From: Brumimicrobium mesophilum
GTDB lineage: Bacteria; Bacteroidota; Bacteroidia; Flavobacteriales_D; Crocinitomicaceae
Reading direction: 5' to 3'
Length of the DNA: 64,000 nucleotides
Assembly: GCF_003025005.1 (NCBI RefSeq)
Contig: NZ_PVSS01000003.1
Span: forward strand, 62,001-126,000
Below the pieces are notes generated by a model. That model worked only from the letters and a program-made list of their open reading frames with translations, searched no databases and was not told the DNA's origin. The translations under genes and the position numbers were made by a program. How positions within the stretch are numbered: the stretch's first letter is position 1; every line of letters begins with the position of its first letter. Below are positions 18,272 to 28,463 of this stretch, one piece after another.

Positions 18272-19750
18272 TTAATTAGTTTCAATTATACCTTGCTTTA
18301 TACATTTACTGACTTTGTTAAAATCTCCTTCAGTATCTGTCAGAACAACTAGGGTGTCATTTGGTTGGATTTCTGTTGATCCATCAGGGGTTATGAATTG
18401 ATTATTTCTTTTAATTAAAGATATGACTGCTGATTTTGGGAGTCCTAGATTAACTATTTTATTCCCGGATGCTGCACAGTGTTCTGAAATTTGAACTTCC
18501 TGCATCACCCTTTTTGGTGAATTTGTTATAAAAAGATCATGTTCAGTAACAATTTTATCTTCTTCTGGAAGATCTACTTTGAGCCACTTGGCAATTATAC
18601 TTAGACTTGTACCTTGCAATAGTACAGAAGTTACGGAGATGAAAAATACAATATTAAACATCATATCTGCTTTGTCAATTCCTGCAATTAAAGGATATGT
18701 AGCAAACACAATTGGAACAGCTCCCCTTAGTCCAACCCACGAAATGAAAAATTTTCGTTTCAGGTTCATTTTGAAAGGAATAAGACTTACAAAAACTGCG
18801 AGTGGGCGGGCAATGAAAATCAAGAATAAAGAAATCAATAATCCAACGCCCATAAAAGGAAAAACTTGAGAAGGGAATACCAATAAACCTAAGGTTAAGA
18901 ATAGAATGATTTGCATCAACCAGGCAAGTCCATCATACATTTTAAGGATGGTTTTTTTATTAATCAAATCTTGGTTTCCAAGATAGACTGCACATATATA
19001 AATCGCTAAGAAACCATTGCCACCAAAAGAATCTGTTGCAGAAAACGTGATAAACATTAATGCAATTACCAAGACGGGATAGAGTCCTTCGAATCCAAGC
19101 TTAATTTTATTTATAATGTGTTTACTAACAACTCCAAAACCAAAACCTGCTGCAGCGCCTAAGGTCATTTGTAAAAAGAACATGGGTAAAATGGAAATTA
19201 AACCTTGGTCTTGATTAATGACTAGCGTTAGAAATGAAATCGTTAACACGTAAGCCATTGGGTCATTACTTCCACTTTCTAATTCAAGGGTTGGACGTAA
19301 ATTTGCTTTAAGTGCAATACTTTTTGATCTTAATATGGAAAAAACCGCTGCGGCATCTGTGGAGGAAACAATTGATCCCAAGAGTAAACTTTCGTAGATT
19401 GTGAAATCAGTTAACCAATAAACAAATAATCCTAATGAAACAGCAGTTAGCAGTACTCCCAAGGTGGAAAGCATTACACCTTCTCGGAGTATAGGTTTAA
19501 CGGTTTTCCAATGGGTGTCTAAACCTCCAGAAAAAAGAATGAAATTTAAAGAAACAATACCAATAAATTGAGCTATTTCAGGATTGTCAAATTTTATTCC
19601 AGCTAAACCGTCAGAGCCTGCCACCATTCCTATTGTTAAGAAGAGGAGTAAGGTTGGAACTCCAAACCGGGAAGATGTTTTACCTAGAATTATACTAATT
19701 AATAGTAATAGGGAGCCTATGAGTAAAATATTTTCAATTGTTAAAATCAT
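18272..19750 (-). CDS. Potassium/proton antiporter (CPA1 family, CvrA/NhaP2-like)
   Basis: Inner-membrane cation/H+ exchanger with an added regulatory TrkA-C domain. 492 residues: about 12 membrane helices (residues 1-390), including SIVSSTDAAAVFSIL and LELESGSNDPMAYVLT, whose acidic residues form the CPA exchange site. A C-terminal soluble part of about 90 residues has the TrkA-C-like IQPNDTLVVLTD. The layout matches CvrA, which exports K+ (and Na+) under osmotic or alkaline stress. Single gene on its strand. Confidence 0.9.
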   Translation of the reverse strand: MILTIENILLIGSLLLLISIILGKTSSRFGVPTLLLFLTIGMVAGSDGLAGIKFDNPEIAQFIGIVSLNFILFSGGLDTHWKTVKPILREGVMLSTLGVLLTAVSLGLFVYWLTDFTIYESLLLGSIVSSTDAAAVFSILRSKSIALKANLRPTLELESGSNDPMAYVLTISFLTLVINQDQGLISILPMFFLQMTLGAAAGFGFGVVSKHIINKIKLGFEGLYPVLVIALMFITFSATDSFGGNGFLAIYICAVYLGNQDLINKKTILKMYDGLAWLMQIILFLTLGLLVFPSQVFPFMGVGLLISLFLIFIARPLAVFVSLIPFKMNLKRKFFISWVGLRGAVPIVFATYPLIAGIDKADMMFNIVFFISVTSVLLQGTSLSIIAKWLKVDLPEEDKIVTEHDLFITNSPKRVMQEVQISEHCAASGNKIVNLGLPKSAVISLIKRNNQFITPDGSTEIQPNDTLVVLTDTEGDFNKVSKCIKQGIIETN

Positions 19751-19984
19751 ACCTAAACTAAGCTTGTATTCAACCCTAAATCAATCGATTCCGATAAAAT
19801 TTGTAATCTTCTAAGTTCCAATATTTTCGGTGATACTTACAAGAGTTTGCTCTATGGACTTCCCGCCTTAAAGTCAAATTGATTAAAAATGACAGTTATA
19901 TTACAAAAATAAGAAATGTTTAAACAATTAAGGATTATGAATTGTCAATTAATAATGTTTAACTTGCCTGCAAATTACTTTTTT

Positions 19985-20995
19985 ATGAATAAAGTCTTTC
20001 TATTGCTTTCTATGCAATTATTTTTTTTGAATACGTTTTCTCAAGATCGGGTTGGACATACAGATTACATTTCTTTTTCCATAGAATCAGAAAGTGAAAC
20101 AATCCATTTTGCAATTGCAGATACTGTTTTGAACATTAAAAAACCGCTCTTGTTATTTTGTCAAGGTTCGTTGCCCGTACCATTATTTATGGATGTTGGA
20201 AATAATAGAATTGTACCCATGCAACTAAGTAATTTTGATTTAGATCGTATGAAAAAACACTATCATGTAGCGGTTATTTCAATGCCAAAAACTCCAATGA
20301 TTGTGAAATACGAAGAACTTTCGGATCAATTTTTCTATGTTGGTGATTCTGGAAGTAAAAATCCAACTACTGAGTTTCATTTGGCTGATTATCGAGAAAA
20401 TTATATTTACCGCGCAAATGAAGTGATTGAATATTTGAGTAATAAAGATTTTATTGATGATTCTAAACTGGTAGTGGCCGGACATTCACAAGGAGCTAGA
20501 GTAGCGGTTGGAATTGCCGATGAAAACAAACATGTTACGCATCTTGGGTTGTTTGGATACAATTATGAAAATAGAATGGCTGGAATTCTCAGGAAAATAA
20601 GGGGAAAAGCAGAAGGCGGAGAAATAAGTTGGGAGGAAGCGGATAAAATGCAAGCCTCTCAATATGCATTTTACAAGAGAGTTCACAATGACGATTCCTT
20701 GAAAATAAGACCACATCTAACTTCATGGAGGTCATTTTCAAAGCCATCGGTTGAGGAATTGGCGAGTTTGAAAATTCCAGTTTATATTGCTAATGGTTCA
20801 GAAGATGTAGGTTGTGCGAATACAGATTTAATTCCTCTGTATTTTATTGAACAAGGTAAAACGAATTATGTCGTAAAACGGTATCCAGGTTTAGAACATA
20901 ATTTTTTCCCAATTATTGAAGGAAAACCTGATCATAAAAATGGTGAATGGAAGAATGTGATGAATGCTTTTATTGAATGGAGCTTATTAGATTAG
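19985..20995 (+). CDS. Exported alpha/beta hydrolase
   Basis: From ATG at 19985 the protein is 336 residues with a clear signal peptide (MNKVFLLLSMQLFFLNTFSQ); an upstream in-frame ATG at 19916 would hide it, so I prefer 19985. The alpha/beta hydrolase fold shows the nucleophile elbow VAGHSQGARVA, a likely acid in NGSEDVGC and the catalytic His in LEHNFFPI near the C-terminus. Substrate unknown; esterase or peptidase activity in the periplasm is inferred. Confidence 0.82.
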   Translation: MNKVFLLLSMQLFFLNTFSQDRVGHTDYISFSIESESETIHFAIADTVLNIKKPLLLFCQGSLPVPLFMDVGNNRIVPMQLSNFDLDRMKKHYHVAVISMPKTPMIVKYEELSDQFFYVGDSGSKNPTTEFHLADYRENYIYRANEVIEYLSNKDFIDDSKLVVAGHSQGARVAVGIADENKHVTHLGLFGYNYENRMAGILRKIRGKAEGGEISWEEADKMQASQYAFYKRVHNDDSLKIRPHLTSWRSFSKPSVEELASLKIPVYIANGSEDVGCANTDLIPLYFIEQGKTNYVVKRYPGLEHNFFPIIEGKPDHKNGEWKNVMNAFIEWSLLD

Positions 20996-21156
20996 TTAAG
21001 AATCTATTAATTACGAATTGATTTTGAATTTCAGCTCATTTAATTAGGAGCAGGGGAAATAGATGTTCATGAAGCGTTTGAACCTTAAGTTTTAAAATTT
21101 AATAGGATGAATTCTCGTTGTTAATTAGGATAGCCTTTGTTTTCGATTCGGAATTG

Positions 21157-21723
21157 TTAATTCTTCATTCGTAATTCCTTTTCCGTAATTAATTCTTCAT
21201 TTTTCATTAATAATGAATGAATCAAGGTAATAACAACTAAAATAGCATAAAGAATTTTGTCGAACAAGGATACATCTTCTATGAAATATTGGAAACCAAG
21301 TACAATGAACATATAGATAAAGTGAAATGCCAGTCCGCCTAAAACGATGAAAGTGTAAATTGTTTTCTTGCGGTACATTAAAACTAATCCAAACAAGATA
21401 ATCAACCAAACAAAAAAACTATTAAAGTAAAAAGCGCTAATTGATTCCAGGAATTCTTCTCCATTAAAACCTAGATTTTGACCATTCTTGATGATTACAT
21501 CCTCCACAGAAAATCCCTTGTTTTGTTTTATAACGTCAGAGGTCAATAGAACAAAGTAACTTACTGCATTCCAAATTGAAAGTATTAGCCATGAAAAAAG
21601 GGATATGGTGAATACTAATCGTGTAAAACCATCTGGTTTACGTTTTCCGAGAATGAATAACCTTATGCGTACCAACAATGGAATGGCATCCTCAGGTTTT
21701 ATTTCAGCTAAAGGCTTGTTCAT
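21157..21723 (-). CDS. Hypothetical membrane protein (188 aa)
   Basis: Four hydrophobic segments (about residues 35-62, 95-115, 121-143 and 150-170) follow a short cytosolic start containing RIRLFILGKRKPDG. No named family. Its ATG overlaps the stop of the upstream SpmA/SpmB-like gene by one base, so it is the last gene of the operon that starts near 26250. Confidence 0.7.
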   Translation of the reverse strand: MNKPLAEIKPEDAIPLLVRIRLFILGKRKPDGFTRLVFTISLFSWLILSIWNAVSYFVLLTSDVIKQNKGFSVEDVIIKNGQNLGFNGEEFLESISAFYFNSFFVWLIILFGLVLMYRKKTIYTFIVLGGLAFHFIYMFIVLGFQYFIEDVSLFDKILYAILVVITLIHSLLMKNEELITEKELRMKN

Positions 21724-22955
21724 TAATTGTAGAAGAGGAAGGATATGAAAATTGCGGCAATTATTCCTGCAGCATCAGCAATTAATCCTGCTCCGGCTGC
21801 GTAACGCGTTTTATTGATTCCAACTGAACCAAAATAAACGGCTAGAACATAAAAGGTAGTTTCAGTGGAACCTTGGAAAGTAGCAGCCATTTTACCCACA
21901 AAGGAATCTACTCCGTGAGTTGAAAAAGTTTCTAACATCATTCCGCGCGCGGCTCCACCGCTAAAAGGTTTCATAAATGCAGTTGGTAAGGCTTCAATAA
22001 ATTCAGTATTTGTTATTGCGGCCAGGTTTAAAAGAAAACGTATTCCTTCAAACAACATATCCATGGCTCCGGATGCTTTAAAAACACCAATTGCAACTAA
22101 AATTGCAACCAAATAGGGAACTATTTTTATAGCCACATCAAAACCGCCTTTTGCACCATCAATAAAAACTTCATAAACATTGATTTTTCGTCGAATTCCT
22201 AAAATTAAAAAGATGATAATAACCGAAAAAAGGAGTAAATTTCCACCAACATTAGAAACGGGTTCGACTAAGTCTGGATTCTTGTAAAGCCAAATCAACA
22301 AACTCACTATTAAAACAGTTAATGTTCCTAAGTATGCAAGTATTGTTTTGTTGAGTAGATTGATTTTTTGCTTGTAGGCGACTACCATTAAGCCAATTAA
22401 AGAAGCAAAAAATGTAGAAATCAAAATAGGAAGAAATACTTCAGAGGGAGAAGCAGAGCCAGCTCCACTGCGGTAAGCCAAAATACTCACTGGAATTATT
22501 GTTAATCCTGAAGTATTCATTACCAAGAACATGATTTGGGCATTTGAGGCAGTATCTTTTTTAGGATTCAATTCTTGTAACTGTCCCATTGCCTTTAATC
22601 CAAGTGGAGTAGCGGCGTTGTCTAATCCCAACATGTTTGCGCTAAAATTCATCATCATAGAGCCCACTGCTGGGTGATCTTTTGGCACATCAGGAAATAG
22701 TTTGCCAAATAAAGGAGAAACAAATCGTGTTAAAATGTTGATTGCTCCACCTTTTTCACCAATCTCCATGATTCCCATCCAAAGACATAGGGCTCCTGTT
22801 AAGAAAAGTGCAATTTTAAATGAGAGTTCTGCACTTTCAAATAATGCATCTACCATTTCTTTGAAAATCATCAAATCTCCAAGAAAGAGTAACTTTCCTA
22901 AACCCACAGCTAGTGCTGAGAAAAACAATCCTATCCACAAACGATTTAATAACAT
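21723..22955 (-). CDS. Nucleoside-recognition (Gate) domain protein, SpmA-SpmB-like fusion
   Basis: 410 residues, strongly hydrophobic, with two Gate domains: the first in the N-terminal half (GIMEIGEKGGAINILTR; MNFSANMLGLDNAATPLG) matches SpmA, the second (LVAILVAIGVFKASGAMD; MKPFSGGAARGMM) matches SpmB. In sporulating bacteria the two are separate genes for spore maturation; in Bacteroidota the fused form is widespread and its role is unknown, perhaps in transport of a nucleoside-like or peptide substrate. Translationally coupled to the next gene. Confidence 0.85.
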   Translation of the reverse strand: MLLNRLWIGLFFSALAVGLGKLLFLGDLMIFKEMVDALFESAELSFKIALFLTGALCLWMGIMEIGEKGGAINILTRFVSPLFGKLFPDVPKDHPAVGSMMMNFSANMLGLDNAATPLGLKAMGQLQELNPKKDTASNAQIMFLVMNTSGLTIIPVSILAYRSGAGSASPSEVFLPILISTFFASLIGLMVVAYKQKINLLNKTILAYLGTLTVLIVSLLIWLYKNPDLVEPVSNVGGNLLLFSVIIIFLILGIRRKINVYEVFIDGAKGGFDVAIKIVPYLVAILVAIGVFKASGAMDMLFEGIRFLLNLAAITNTEFIEALPTAFMKPFSGGAARGMMLETFSTHGVDSFVGKMAATFQGSTETTFYVLAVYFGSVGINKTRYAAGAGLIADAAGIIAAIFISFLFYN

Positions 22956-22984
22956 AAGTGCTAAGTTCTTAAATTATGTGGGAT

Positions 22985-23557
22985 TCAAAATTCTTTGGGC
23001 ATACAAATATTAACAAAGTTATCCATAATCACAGCTCCAAAGTTTCCTGATACTTCTAGAAGGAATTGAACTCCATAAATTGGTTTGTCGTGTTTTTTCA
23101 TGGCCTCATTAATGCTGTAGTCTGAACTAGCTAAGAGTTGAAAGCCTGGTGGGATAGAAATTGTTCCAGCGTTGTCTTTAATAAGTTGAACTTCGTTCGG
23201 TAATTTGTCGAAGATGCCTTCTGTTTGAAGTATTCCAATATCAACTAATTCATTGCGGTAAGGTTCGTAAGCTGGGCGAGCATTAAAACAGACGCCTAAA
23301 AGATGATGTCCAACGCCAATTCCAAGAACAGGGATTTCTAACTTAAAAACTTCTTCAATTTTTTCAATGTACTTTTCAACATTGGTTTCATTTATGGAGA
23401 GGTGAGCGTGAGAAATAATTGCACCTTTAAGGTCTAATTTTTGTATTTCTTTAAGGGTAATGTCGTAAATTGAAATTGTTTTAAAGTCACTGTATTGATC
23501 TACTAAATCTTCTAATTTGTATATTGATGAATATCCACAATCGACGATGAGAATCAT
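22985..23557 (-). CDS. Class I glutamine amidotransferase-like protein, catalytic residues lost
   Basis: 190 residues, with the fold of the GMP synthase/anthranilate synthase amidotransferase domain (MILIVDCGYSS at the start, PVLGIGVGHHLLG at the nucleophile elbow, KPIYGVQFLLE near the end). In active enzymes the elbow is GxCxG and the end motif is GVQFHPE. Here Cys is replaced (GIGVGHH) and the catalytic His is Leu (QFLLE). Glutaminase activity is therefore unlikely; a binding or regulatory role is inferred. It overlaps the preceding lipoprotein gene by 4 bp. Confidence 0.8.
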   Translation of the reverse strand: MILIVDCGYSSIYKLEDLVDQYSDFKTISIYDITLKEIQKLDLKGAIISHAHLSINETNVEKYIEKIEEVFKLEIPVLGIGVGHHLLGVCFNARPAYEPYRNELVDIGILQTEGIFDKLPNEVQLIKDNAGTISIPPGFQLLASSDYSINEAMKKHDKPIYGVQFLLEVSGNFGAVIMDNFVNICMPKEF

Positions 23558-23988
23558 AATTTTGGCGATTTTAAACTGTGAAATTCTAAAACTACATCCT
23601 TATTTTCAAATTCTGTTAAAGTCAATTGGTAATTTTCAATTTTTTGAATCACATAATATGCTGTTCGCTCACCTTGATAATATAATACTAGAACCTTATT
23701 TCCGAAGGAATCTTCTCTGATTTCATATCTTCCTATAAACCCTTCTTTACTTCCTAAATGAATTAATTCCTGTTCTCTAAATTTATTGTTTGCATAAAAA
23801 ATGAAGGTTTTCCGATAATCTTCAAGTGAAGAACCTTCTTTGTCGTGATGCATACTTGATTCCGAAATTATCCAAACCTTTGCACTGTTAGCATGCAAAA
23901 TTTGTGACGGAAACGAGTCATGCATAATGTTGTCATTGATACATGAAGTAAGAATAATTGTTGATATGATAAAAACTAGAATTTTCAA
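23554..23988 (-). CDS. Putative lipoprotein (144 aa)
   Basis: Lipobox ILTSC near residue 16 after a short hydrophobic run, so the mature protein is likely lipid-anchored. The rest is beta-rich (FIFYANNKFREQEL, VLVLYYQGERTAYYVI). No family recognised. Both ends overlap neighbours by 4 bp, which places it firmly inside the operon. Confidence 0.7.
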   Translation of the reverse strand: MKILVFIISTIILTSCINDNIMHDSFPSQILHANSAKVWIISESSMHHDKEGSSLEDYRKTFIFYANNKFREQELIHLGSKEGFIGRYEIREDSFGNKVLVLYYQGERTAYYVIQKIENYQLTLTEFENKDVVLEFHSLKSPKL

Positions 23989-24695
23989 AAAATCAGTTCT
24001 TTTTCATTAATACGTTCGAGAATTGCCTTTGAAGCTCTCTTTTTTAAATCAGGTGTATTAAACTCTCCTTCCAAATCACCAATGGCTTCAACAAAATGGT
24101 ATTTTCCATCATTGTATCTCATTAATACATCATACCTATCAAATTTATTGTTACCAAGATCATCAAAAACGGCAACAATTAAATCATCAATATCATTTGG
24201 TCGAGAAATTCGTTCTACTAAATATCCCACAATTCCATTCATCAGCACTAATTTCCCTTTTTCCCTCACGAAAATCAATAACCTGCGGTAAGGATATTTG
24301 TTAACTCCAGCTTTGATCTGAAGAAGAAAAGCATCATCTATCTTTCTTTTGTGATTGTAAGGGTGGAAATTAAAAAAACGAGAACTACATGGTGTAGAGC
24401 CATCACTAGTCGTATCGGTATAGTTTGGATTACATAAATGAGTTTCGATCAATAAATCATAGTATATTTTATCATCAAATCCGCCTCTAGTAAACAAACC
24501 ATCTGATTTGATTGTGTCTTGTTTATAGTCTAATGGCAAATCATCATCCGAATAGGAATTATCGTTTTCTTCATTATTCTCTGGTTGATCCAGGTTGTTT
24601 TCTAAAGTAGGAACAGTGGATTCATTTTTCTCAGGACCATCGGTACATGAGAAAAGTAGAAAAATTAATGATATGGTTAAAAGTCGGATTATCAT
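23985..24695 (-). CDS. Putative lipoprotein (236 aa)
   Basis: Lipobox FLLFSC near residue 17, then a low-complexity acidic linker (about 25-55, rich in Asn, Glu and Asp) typical of surface-exposed Bacteroidota lipoproteins, then a folded C-terminal part. No family recognised. It overlaps the GIN-domain gene upstream and the next lipoprotein downstream by 4 bp each. Confidence 0.7.
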   Translation of the reverse strand: MIIRLLTISLIFLLFSCTDGPEKNESTVPTLENNLDQPENNEENDNSYSDDDLPLDYKQDTIKSDGLFTRGGFDDKIYYDLLIETHLCNPNYTDTTSDGSTPCSSRFFNFHPYNHKRKIDDAFLLQIKAGVNKYPYRRLLIFVREKGKLVLMNGIVGYLVERISRPNDIDDLIVAVFDDLGNNKFDRYDVLMRYNDGKYHFVEAIGDLEGEFNTPDLKKRASKAILERINEKELIF

Positions 24696-25381
24696 ATTTT
24701 TTCAATCGTTCCACCTAAAGTGATTTTTTCAGTGAGTTTTGGATTTCCTGTGTAATTAATTGTACCTCCGCTAGTGACATTGGCATTTAAAATCTCAATA
24801 GGAGCACAAATTATTTCGCCTCCAAACGTTATGTAAGCATTTACTTCTTTAGATTTCAAGCGTACTGCTGCTATTGTACCTCCAGTTTTAATGTTTGGTT
24901 CAAATATAGGTGTTTCACCTGTTATACTAATTGAACCACCTTTTGTAACTTGAGCCTTAACCAAAGGAGATATTACATCATCAATCGTTAGTTTCCCTCC
25001 TGAATCTGCTTTGTAGCTAACGGTAGAATAAAAAGTACCTGCATCATTAATTTTAATTTGAGCTCCTCTTCTTGCTTCAACCGTAGAAATTAATCCAGTA
25101 TGGTATAACTTCAAGGAAACGCCAACATCTTCAACAAAACTACCGCTATATTTTATTGTCAACACTTTTTGGGAGTATGAAAAAGATAAGTTATCTAAGT
25201 TTGCTTTACTGTCTTTTTTATCTACAATGGCTTCCTTTCTATCAGAATTAATTATTTCAACGGGAAAGTTTCCTATCACAATTAGCTGATCAAAATTTGC
25301 TAAGTCATATGCTGTAGCATCTTGACCAAAAAAGGAAGGGATAATCGCGCAAATTGCAATGGCTGCAAATAAATTTTTCAT
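24692..25381 (-). CDS. GIN-domain (DUF2807) exported protein
   Basis: 229 residues with a signal peptide (1-19, cut after FFGQ). The repeated beta strands with Gly-Gly turns (KADSGGKLTIDD, VTKGGSISITG, KTGGTIAAV, TSGGTINYTG, TLGGTIEKI) form the right-handed beta-helix of the head-GIN domain family, common and of unknown function in the Bacteroidota envelope. It lies 12 bp downstream of the HMG-CoA lyase gene. Confidence 0.85.
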   Translation of the reverse strand: MKNLFAAIAICAIIPSFFGQDATAYDLANFDQLIVIGNFPVEIINSDRKEAIVDKKDSKANLDNLSFSYSQKVLTIKYSGSFVEDVGVSLKLYHTGLISTVEARRGAQIKINDAGTFYSTVSYKADSGGKLTIDDVISPLVKAQVTKGGSISITGETPIFEPNIKTGGTIAAVRLKSKEVNAYITFGGEIICAPIEILNANVTSGGTINYTGNPKLTEKITLGGTIEKI

Positions 25382-25393
25382 TCTTTTATAAAT

Positions 25394-26248
25394 TTAAAAT
25401 ATGTAATTACTTTGTTGTACAGCTTTTTCTAAAGCTTGAAGGTTTAGGTTTGTTCTTACATTGGAGTTTCCAAACCATTCCACCATTTTTTCTGTAGGCA
25501 TATTTCCTACTAAATCATCTTTAGCCATTGGACAACCTCCAAAACCTCTAATTGCTCCGTCAAATCTTCTGCAACCAGCATCATAAGCAGCTTTGATTTT
25601 CTCTTGATAAGTATCCGGGGTAGTATGTAAATGAACTCCAATTTCTGCATTTGGAAGTTCTGGTAAAATTCCATTTAAAATACTTGTAATTGTGCCAGGT
25701 TCCGAAACTCCAATTGTGTCTGAAAGAGCTAAAATATCAATTCCCATATCCTTGTTTAATCGAGAAGCCCATTTTAAAACTGTTTCTGTATCCCATGCGT
25801 CACCATAAGGATTTCCGAATCCCATTGAAAGGTAAACCACTAATTTCTTATTGGAATTTATGGCGATGTTTTGAATACTTTCTAAACGACTTAAACTTCC
25901 TTCTATCGAAGTATTGGTGTTACGTTGTTGGAAGGTCTCTGAAATTGAAAATGGATATCCTAAATAGTTGATTTCTTCAAATTGGGAAGCGTCTTGAGCA
26001 CCACGTTCATTGGCAACTATTGCCAATAATTTTGATCTGGTTAATGAAAGATCCAATTGGTCCAATACCTGTGCTGTGTCTTTCATTTGAGGAATTGCTT
26101 TTGGAGAAACAAAACTACCAAAATCTATAGTGTCAAACCCAACCTTTAAAAGTTCATTTATGTAATTTACTTTGGTAGTTGTAGGAATGAATTCATGCAT
26201 TCCTTGCATTGCATCCCTTGGGCACTCAATTATTTTCAAATTTTCCAT
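25394..26248 (-). CDS. Hydroxymethylglutaryl-CoA lyase
   Basis: TIM-barrel enzyme cleaving HMG-CoA to acetoacetate and acetyl-CoA, the last step of leucine breakdown. About 284 residues from the second ATG (MENLKIIECPRDAMQG); an ATG 18 bp upstream is also possible. Seen: the ECPRDAMQG active-site start, LSDTIGVSEP, GVHLHTTPD with metal His residues, and the loop FGGCPMAKDDLVGNMPTE holding the catalytic Cys. It heads an operon that runs to the SpmA/SpmB-like gene; the metabolic link to those envelope genes is not obvious. Confidence 0.92.
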   Translation of the reverse strand: MENLKIIECPRDAMQGMHEFIPTTTKVNYINELLKVGFDTIDFGSFVSPKAIPQMKDTAQVLDQLDLSLTRSKLLAIVANERGAQDASQFEEINYLGYPFSISETFQQRNTNTSIEGSLSRLESIQNIAINSNKKLVVYLSMGFGNPYGDAWDTETVLKWASRLNKDMGIDILALSDTIGVSEPGTITSILNGILPELPNAEIGVHLHTTPDTYQEKIKAAYDAGCRRFDGAIRGFGGCPMAKDDLVGNMPTEKMVEWFGNSNVRTNLNLQALEKAVQQSNYIF

Positions 26249-26429
26249 AGTTACGAATATACTCATTGCATTTAGGTTTTAAAATAATATAAGGAGTTTA
26301 TTTTATTCTTTTAACAAGACCTATTTAACTTAAATTTGCATGAATGCAAAGGAAAGGTTTAAAACAGTTAGCACAAGATTAAAATGTTAAAAGCTATGAA
26401 TGTAAAAAAATGTTTAATTTACAAAATCC

Positions 26430-27452
26430 TTATTTTCGCAGCAATGCTTCATTTATTTTACGCACCAATTTTGGTCCTTCGTAAATAAATCCTGTATAAA
26501 CTTGAACAAGAGACGCCCCAGCTTCAAATTTCTCTAAAGCATCTTCAGCCGAATGAATTCCACCTACTCCAATTATAGGAAAAGCCCCTTTTGAATTTGT
26601 ATGTAAATACCTTACTACTTCTGTGGATCTTTTTGCAAGTGGTTTACCCGAAACTCCACCAGCGCCAATTGACTCAACATCTTTTGTTTTTAATTTTGAT
26701 CTGTCAATTGTAGTGTTTGTTGCTATAACGCCATCAATTTTAGTGGTCTCAACAATTTCAATTATGTCATCTAATTGTTCATTAGTTAAGTCAGGAGCGA
26801 TTTTTAATAAAATTGGTCTTTGAATATTCTTCGAAGCGTTTAAATCTTTAAGCGTTTTTAATAATGCGGTAAGCGGCTCTTTGTCCTGAAGGGCTCTTAA
26901 ATTAGGTGTGTTTGGAGAACTTACATTGACAACAAAATAGTCTACATAATTATAAAGTGCGTTAAAACACTTTACATAATCATCGACTGCTTGTTCATTA
27001 GGGGTAACTTTATTTTTTCCAATGTTTCCACCAATAATAAGTTTTGTTTTTCTGTTCTTAAGTTGCTTAACCAATTGATCTAACCCTTCGTTATTGAAAC
27101 CCATTCTATTGATAATTGCTTCATCTTCAATCAAACGGAATAATCGTTTTTTCGGATTTCCATCTTGCGCAACGGGAGTAACAGTTCCTACTTCTATAAA
27201 GCCAAAACCTGTATATTCCAAATCATTGAATAAAACACCATTTTTGTCAAATCCAGCAGCCAATCCAACTGGGTTTTTGAATTTCAGTCCAAACAGTTCT
27301 CTTTCTAATTTTTCATCTTCTACCACATATCTATTTTTCCAAATAGATTTCATACCAGGTATAGATAACGAAAGTTTGATTAATTTAAATGTGAAGTGAT
27401 GAATTTTTTCTGGATCAAACAAGAAAAATATGCGCTTAATTATAGGGTACAT
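26430..27452 (-). CDS. pyrD: Dihydroorotate dehydrogenase (quinone), class 2
   Basis: Membrane-associated FMN enzyme that oxidises dihydroorotate to orotate and passes electrons to the quinone pool. 340 residues. The N-terminal helices (1-35) serve membrane and quinone contact, which marks class 2. Seen: [46 protein letters not shown] with the catalytic Ser, and the FMN phosphate loop [20 protein letters not shown] near the C-terminus. Monocistronic. Confidence 0.95.
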   Translation of the reverse strand: MYPIIKRIFFLFDPEKIHHFTFKLIKLSLSIPGMKSIWKNRYVVEDEKLERELFGLKFKNPVGLAAGFDKNGVLFNDLEYTGFGFIEVGTVTPVAQDGNPKKRLFRLIEDEAIINRMGFNNEGLDQLVKQLKNRKTKLIIGGNIGKNKVTPNEQAVDDYVKCFNALYNYVDYFVVNVSSPNTPNLRALQDKEPLTALLKTLKDLNASKNIQRPILLKIAPDLTNEQLDDIIEIVETTKIDGVIATNTTIDRSKLKTKDVESIGAGGVSGKPLAKRSTEVVRYLHTNSKGAFPIIGVGGIHSAEDALEKFEAGASLVQVYTGFIYEGPKLVRKINEALLRK

Positions 27453-27491
27453 TTTACACCAAATTAGTTTTTAATACTGCAAAAATAGGAA

Positions 27492-27520
27492 TAAAAAAAA
27501 GGTGAGGGTCCGCCTCACCT
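27492..27520 (-). terminator. Terminator after the DUF6089 gene
   Basis: Stem AGGTGAGG/CCTCACCT with loop GTCCG, followed on the minus strand by T8. A textbook Rho-independent terminator, 40 bp past the stop. Confidence 0.9.
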
Positions 27521-27560
27521 AATATTATTAAAATATATGTCTTAATACTTTCAGATTCAA

Positions 27561-28463
27561 TTATCTTCCTCCAAGATTAAGTTTTCTCGTAAAAGTGATA
27601 CTTGTAAAAAGATAAGCATCATTGTCATCCGAATTTCCTCTTTGTTGTCCTGCAACAAACCAATTGTGATTTTCAATTGATGGATTTCCTGCATACACAG
27701 CATCAGAACCTCCTTGCTTGTTTAAGACTGTAGGGTCATAATAGTTTGTACTTACATCATCAATGTAGTCTGTGAATGTTTTATTGTAAGATACTTCAAG
27801 ACCTAACTTCCAGTATTCAGTGATCGCAAATTTAAATCCAATCCCTAATGGAATAGCAGCACTAAACCTACTGTATTCTTCAGCTCCACCTGGTAAACCT
27901 TGCCCCTCTGTTCTTAGATTATGTAGATTTGTCCATTTGCCATCAATTTTTGTTTGTGGATTAAAGTAAAATCCTGAAATACCTGTAAATAAATAAAATA
28001 TATCATTTACATTCTTTCTATTTGAACTAAGGCCTCTTGAACGTTGACTACCCATTTTTTCATTTGCATAAACAATGAATTCAATTCGTTGGCTAAGTTC
28101 TAAAATTGGCGATCGAAAAGATAAGTTTCTACTTCTTCTCACAATTTCATCTGTATTGGCATCATCTCCAGATAACATTCCAAAATAAATTTGAGAGGAA
28201 GTTGCCCAACGAGGAGATATTCTGTAACGATATCCTGCACTTCCACCAATACGTGTGCTCTGAAAATCAATATCTACAATAGATTTTTGAGTACCTTCCC
28301 TGTTTAGACCACCTAGATCTCCTAAGAAAGAAGTAGCTCCGATGCTAAAATATGCTTCGTATTTATTCATGAACCAGTTACGGGATTTCCCGAATCCACC
28401 ATACTTTTGTGCATATACCAATGGCGAGAATACTATTAAAATGGCAATTATAATGTTTTTCAT
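27561..28463 (-). CDS. DUF6089-type outer-membrane beta-barrel protein
   Basis: 300 residues with a signal peptide (1-18, cut after VYAQ) and alternating amphipathic strands typical of small porin-like barrels (YEAYFSIGATSFLGDLGG; GYRYRISPRWATSSQIYFG; GIGFKFAITEYWKLGLEVSY), ending in FTRKLNLGGR. The YIDDVSTNYYD segment is typical of DUF6089. Outer-membrane location is inferred from the pattern; function unknown. Confidence 0.82.
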   Translation of the reverse strand: MKNIIIAILIVFSPLVYAQKYGGFGKSRNWFMNKYEAYFSIGATSFLGDLGGLNREGTQKSIVDIDFQSTRIGGSAGYRYRISPRWATSSQIYFGMLSGDDANTDEIVRRSRNLSFRSPILELSQRIEFIVYANEKMGSQRSRGLSSNRKNVNDIFYLFTGISGFYFNPQTKIDGKWTNLHNLRTEGQGLPGGAEEYSRFSAAIPLGIGFKFAITEYWKLGLEVSYNKTFTDYIDDVSTNYYDPTVLNKQGGSDAVYAGNPSIENHNWFVAGQQRGNSDDNDAYLFTSITFTRKLNLGGR

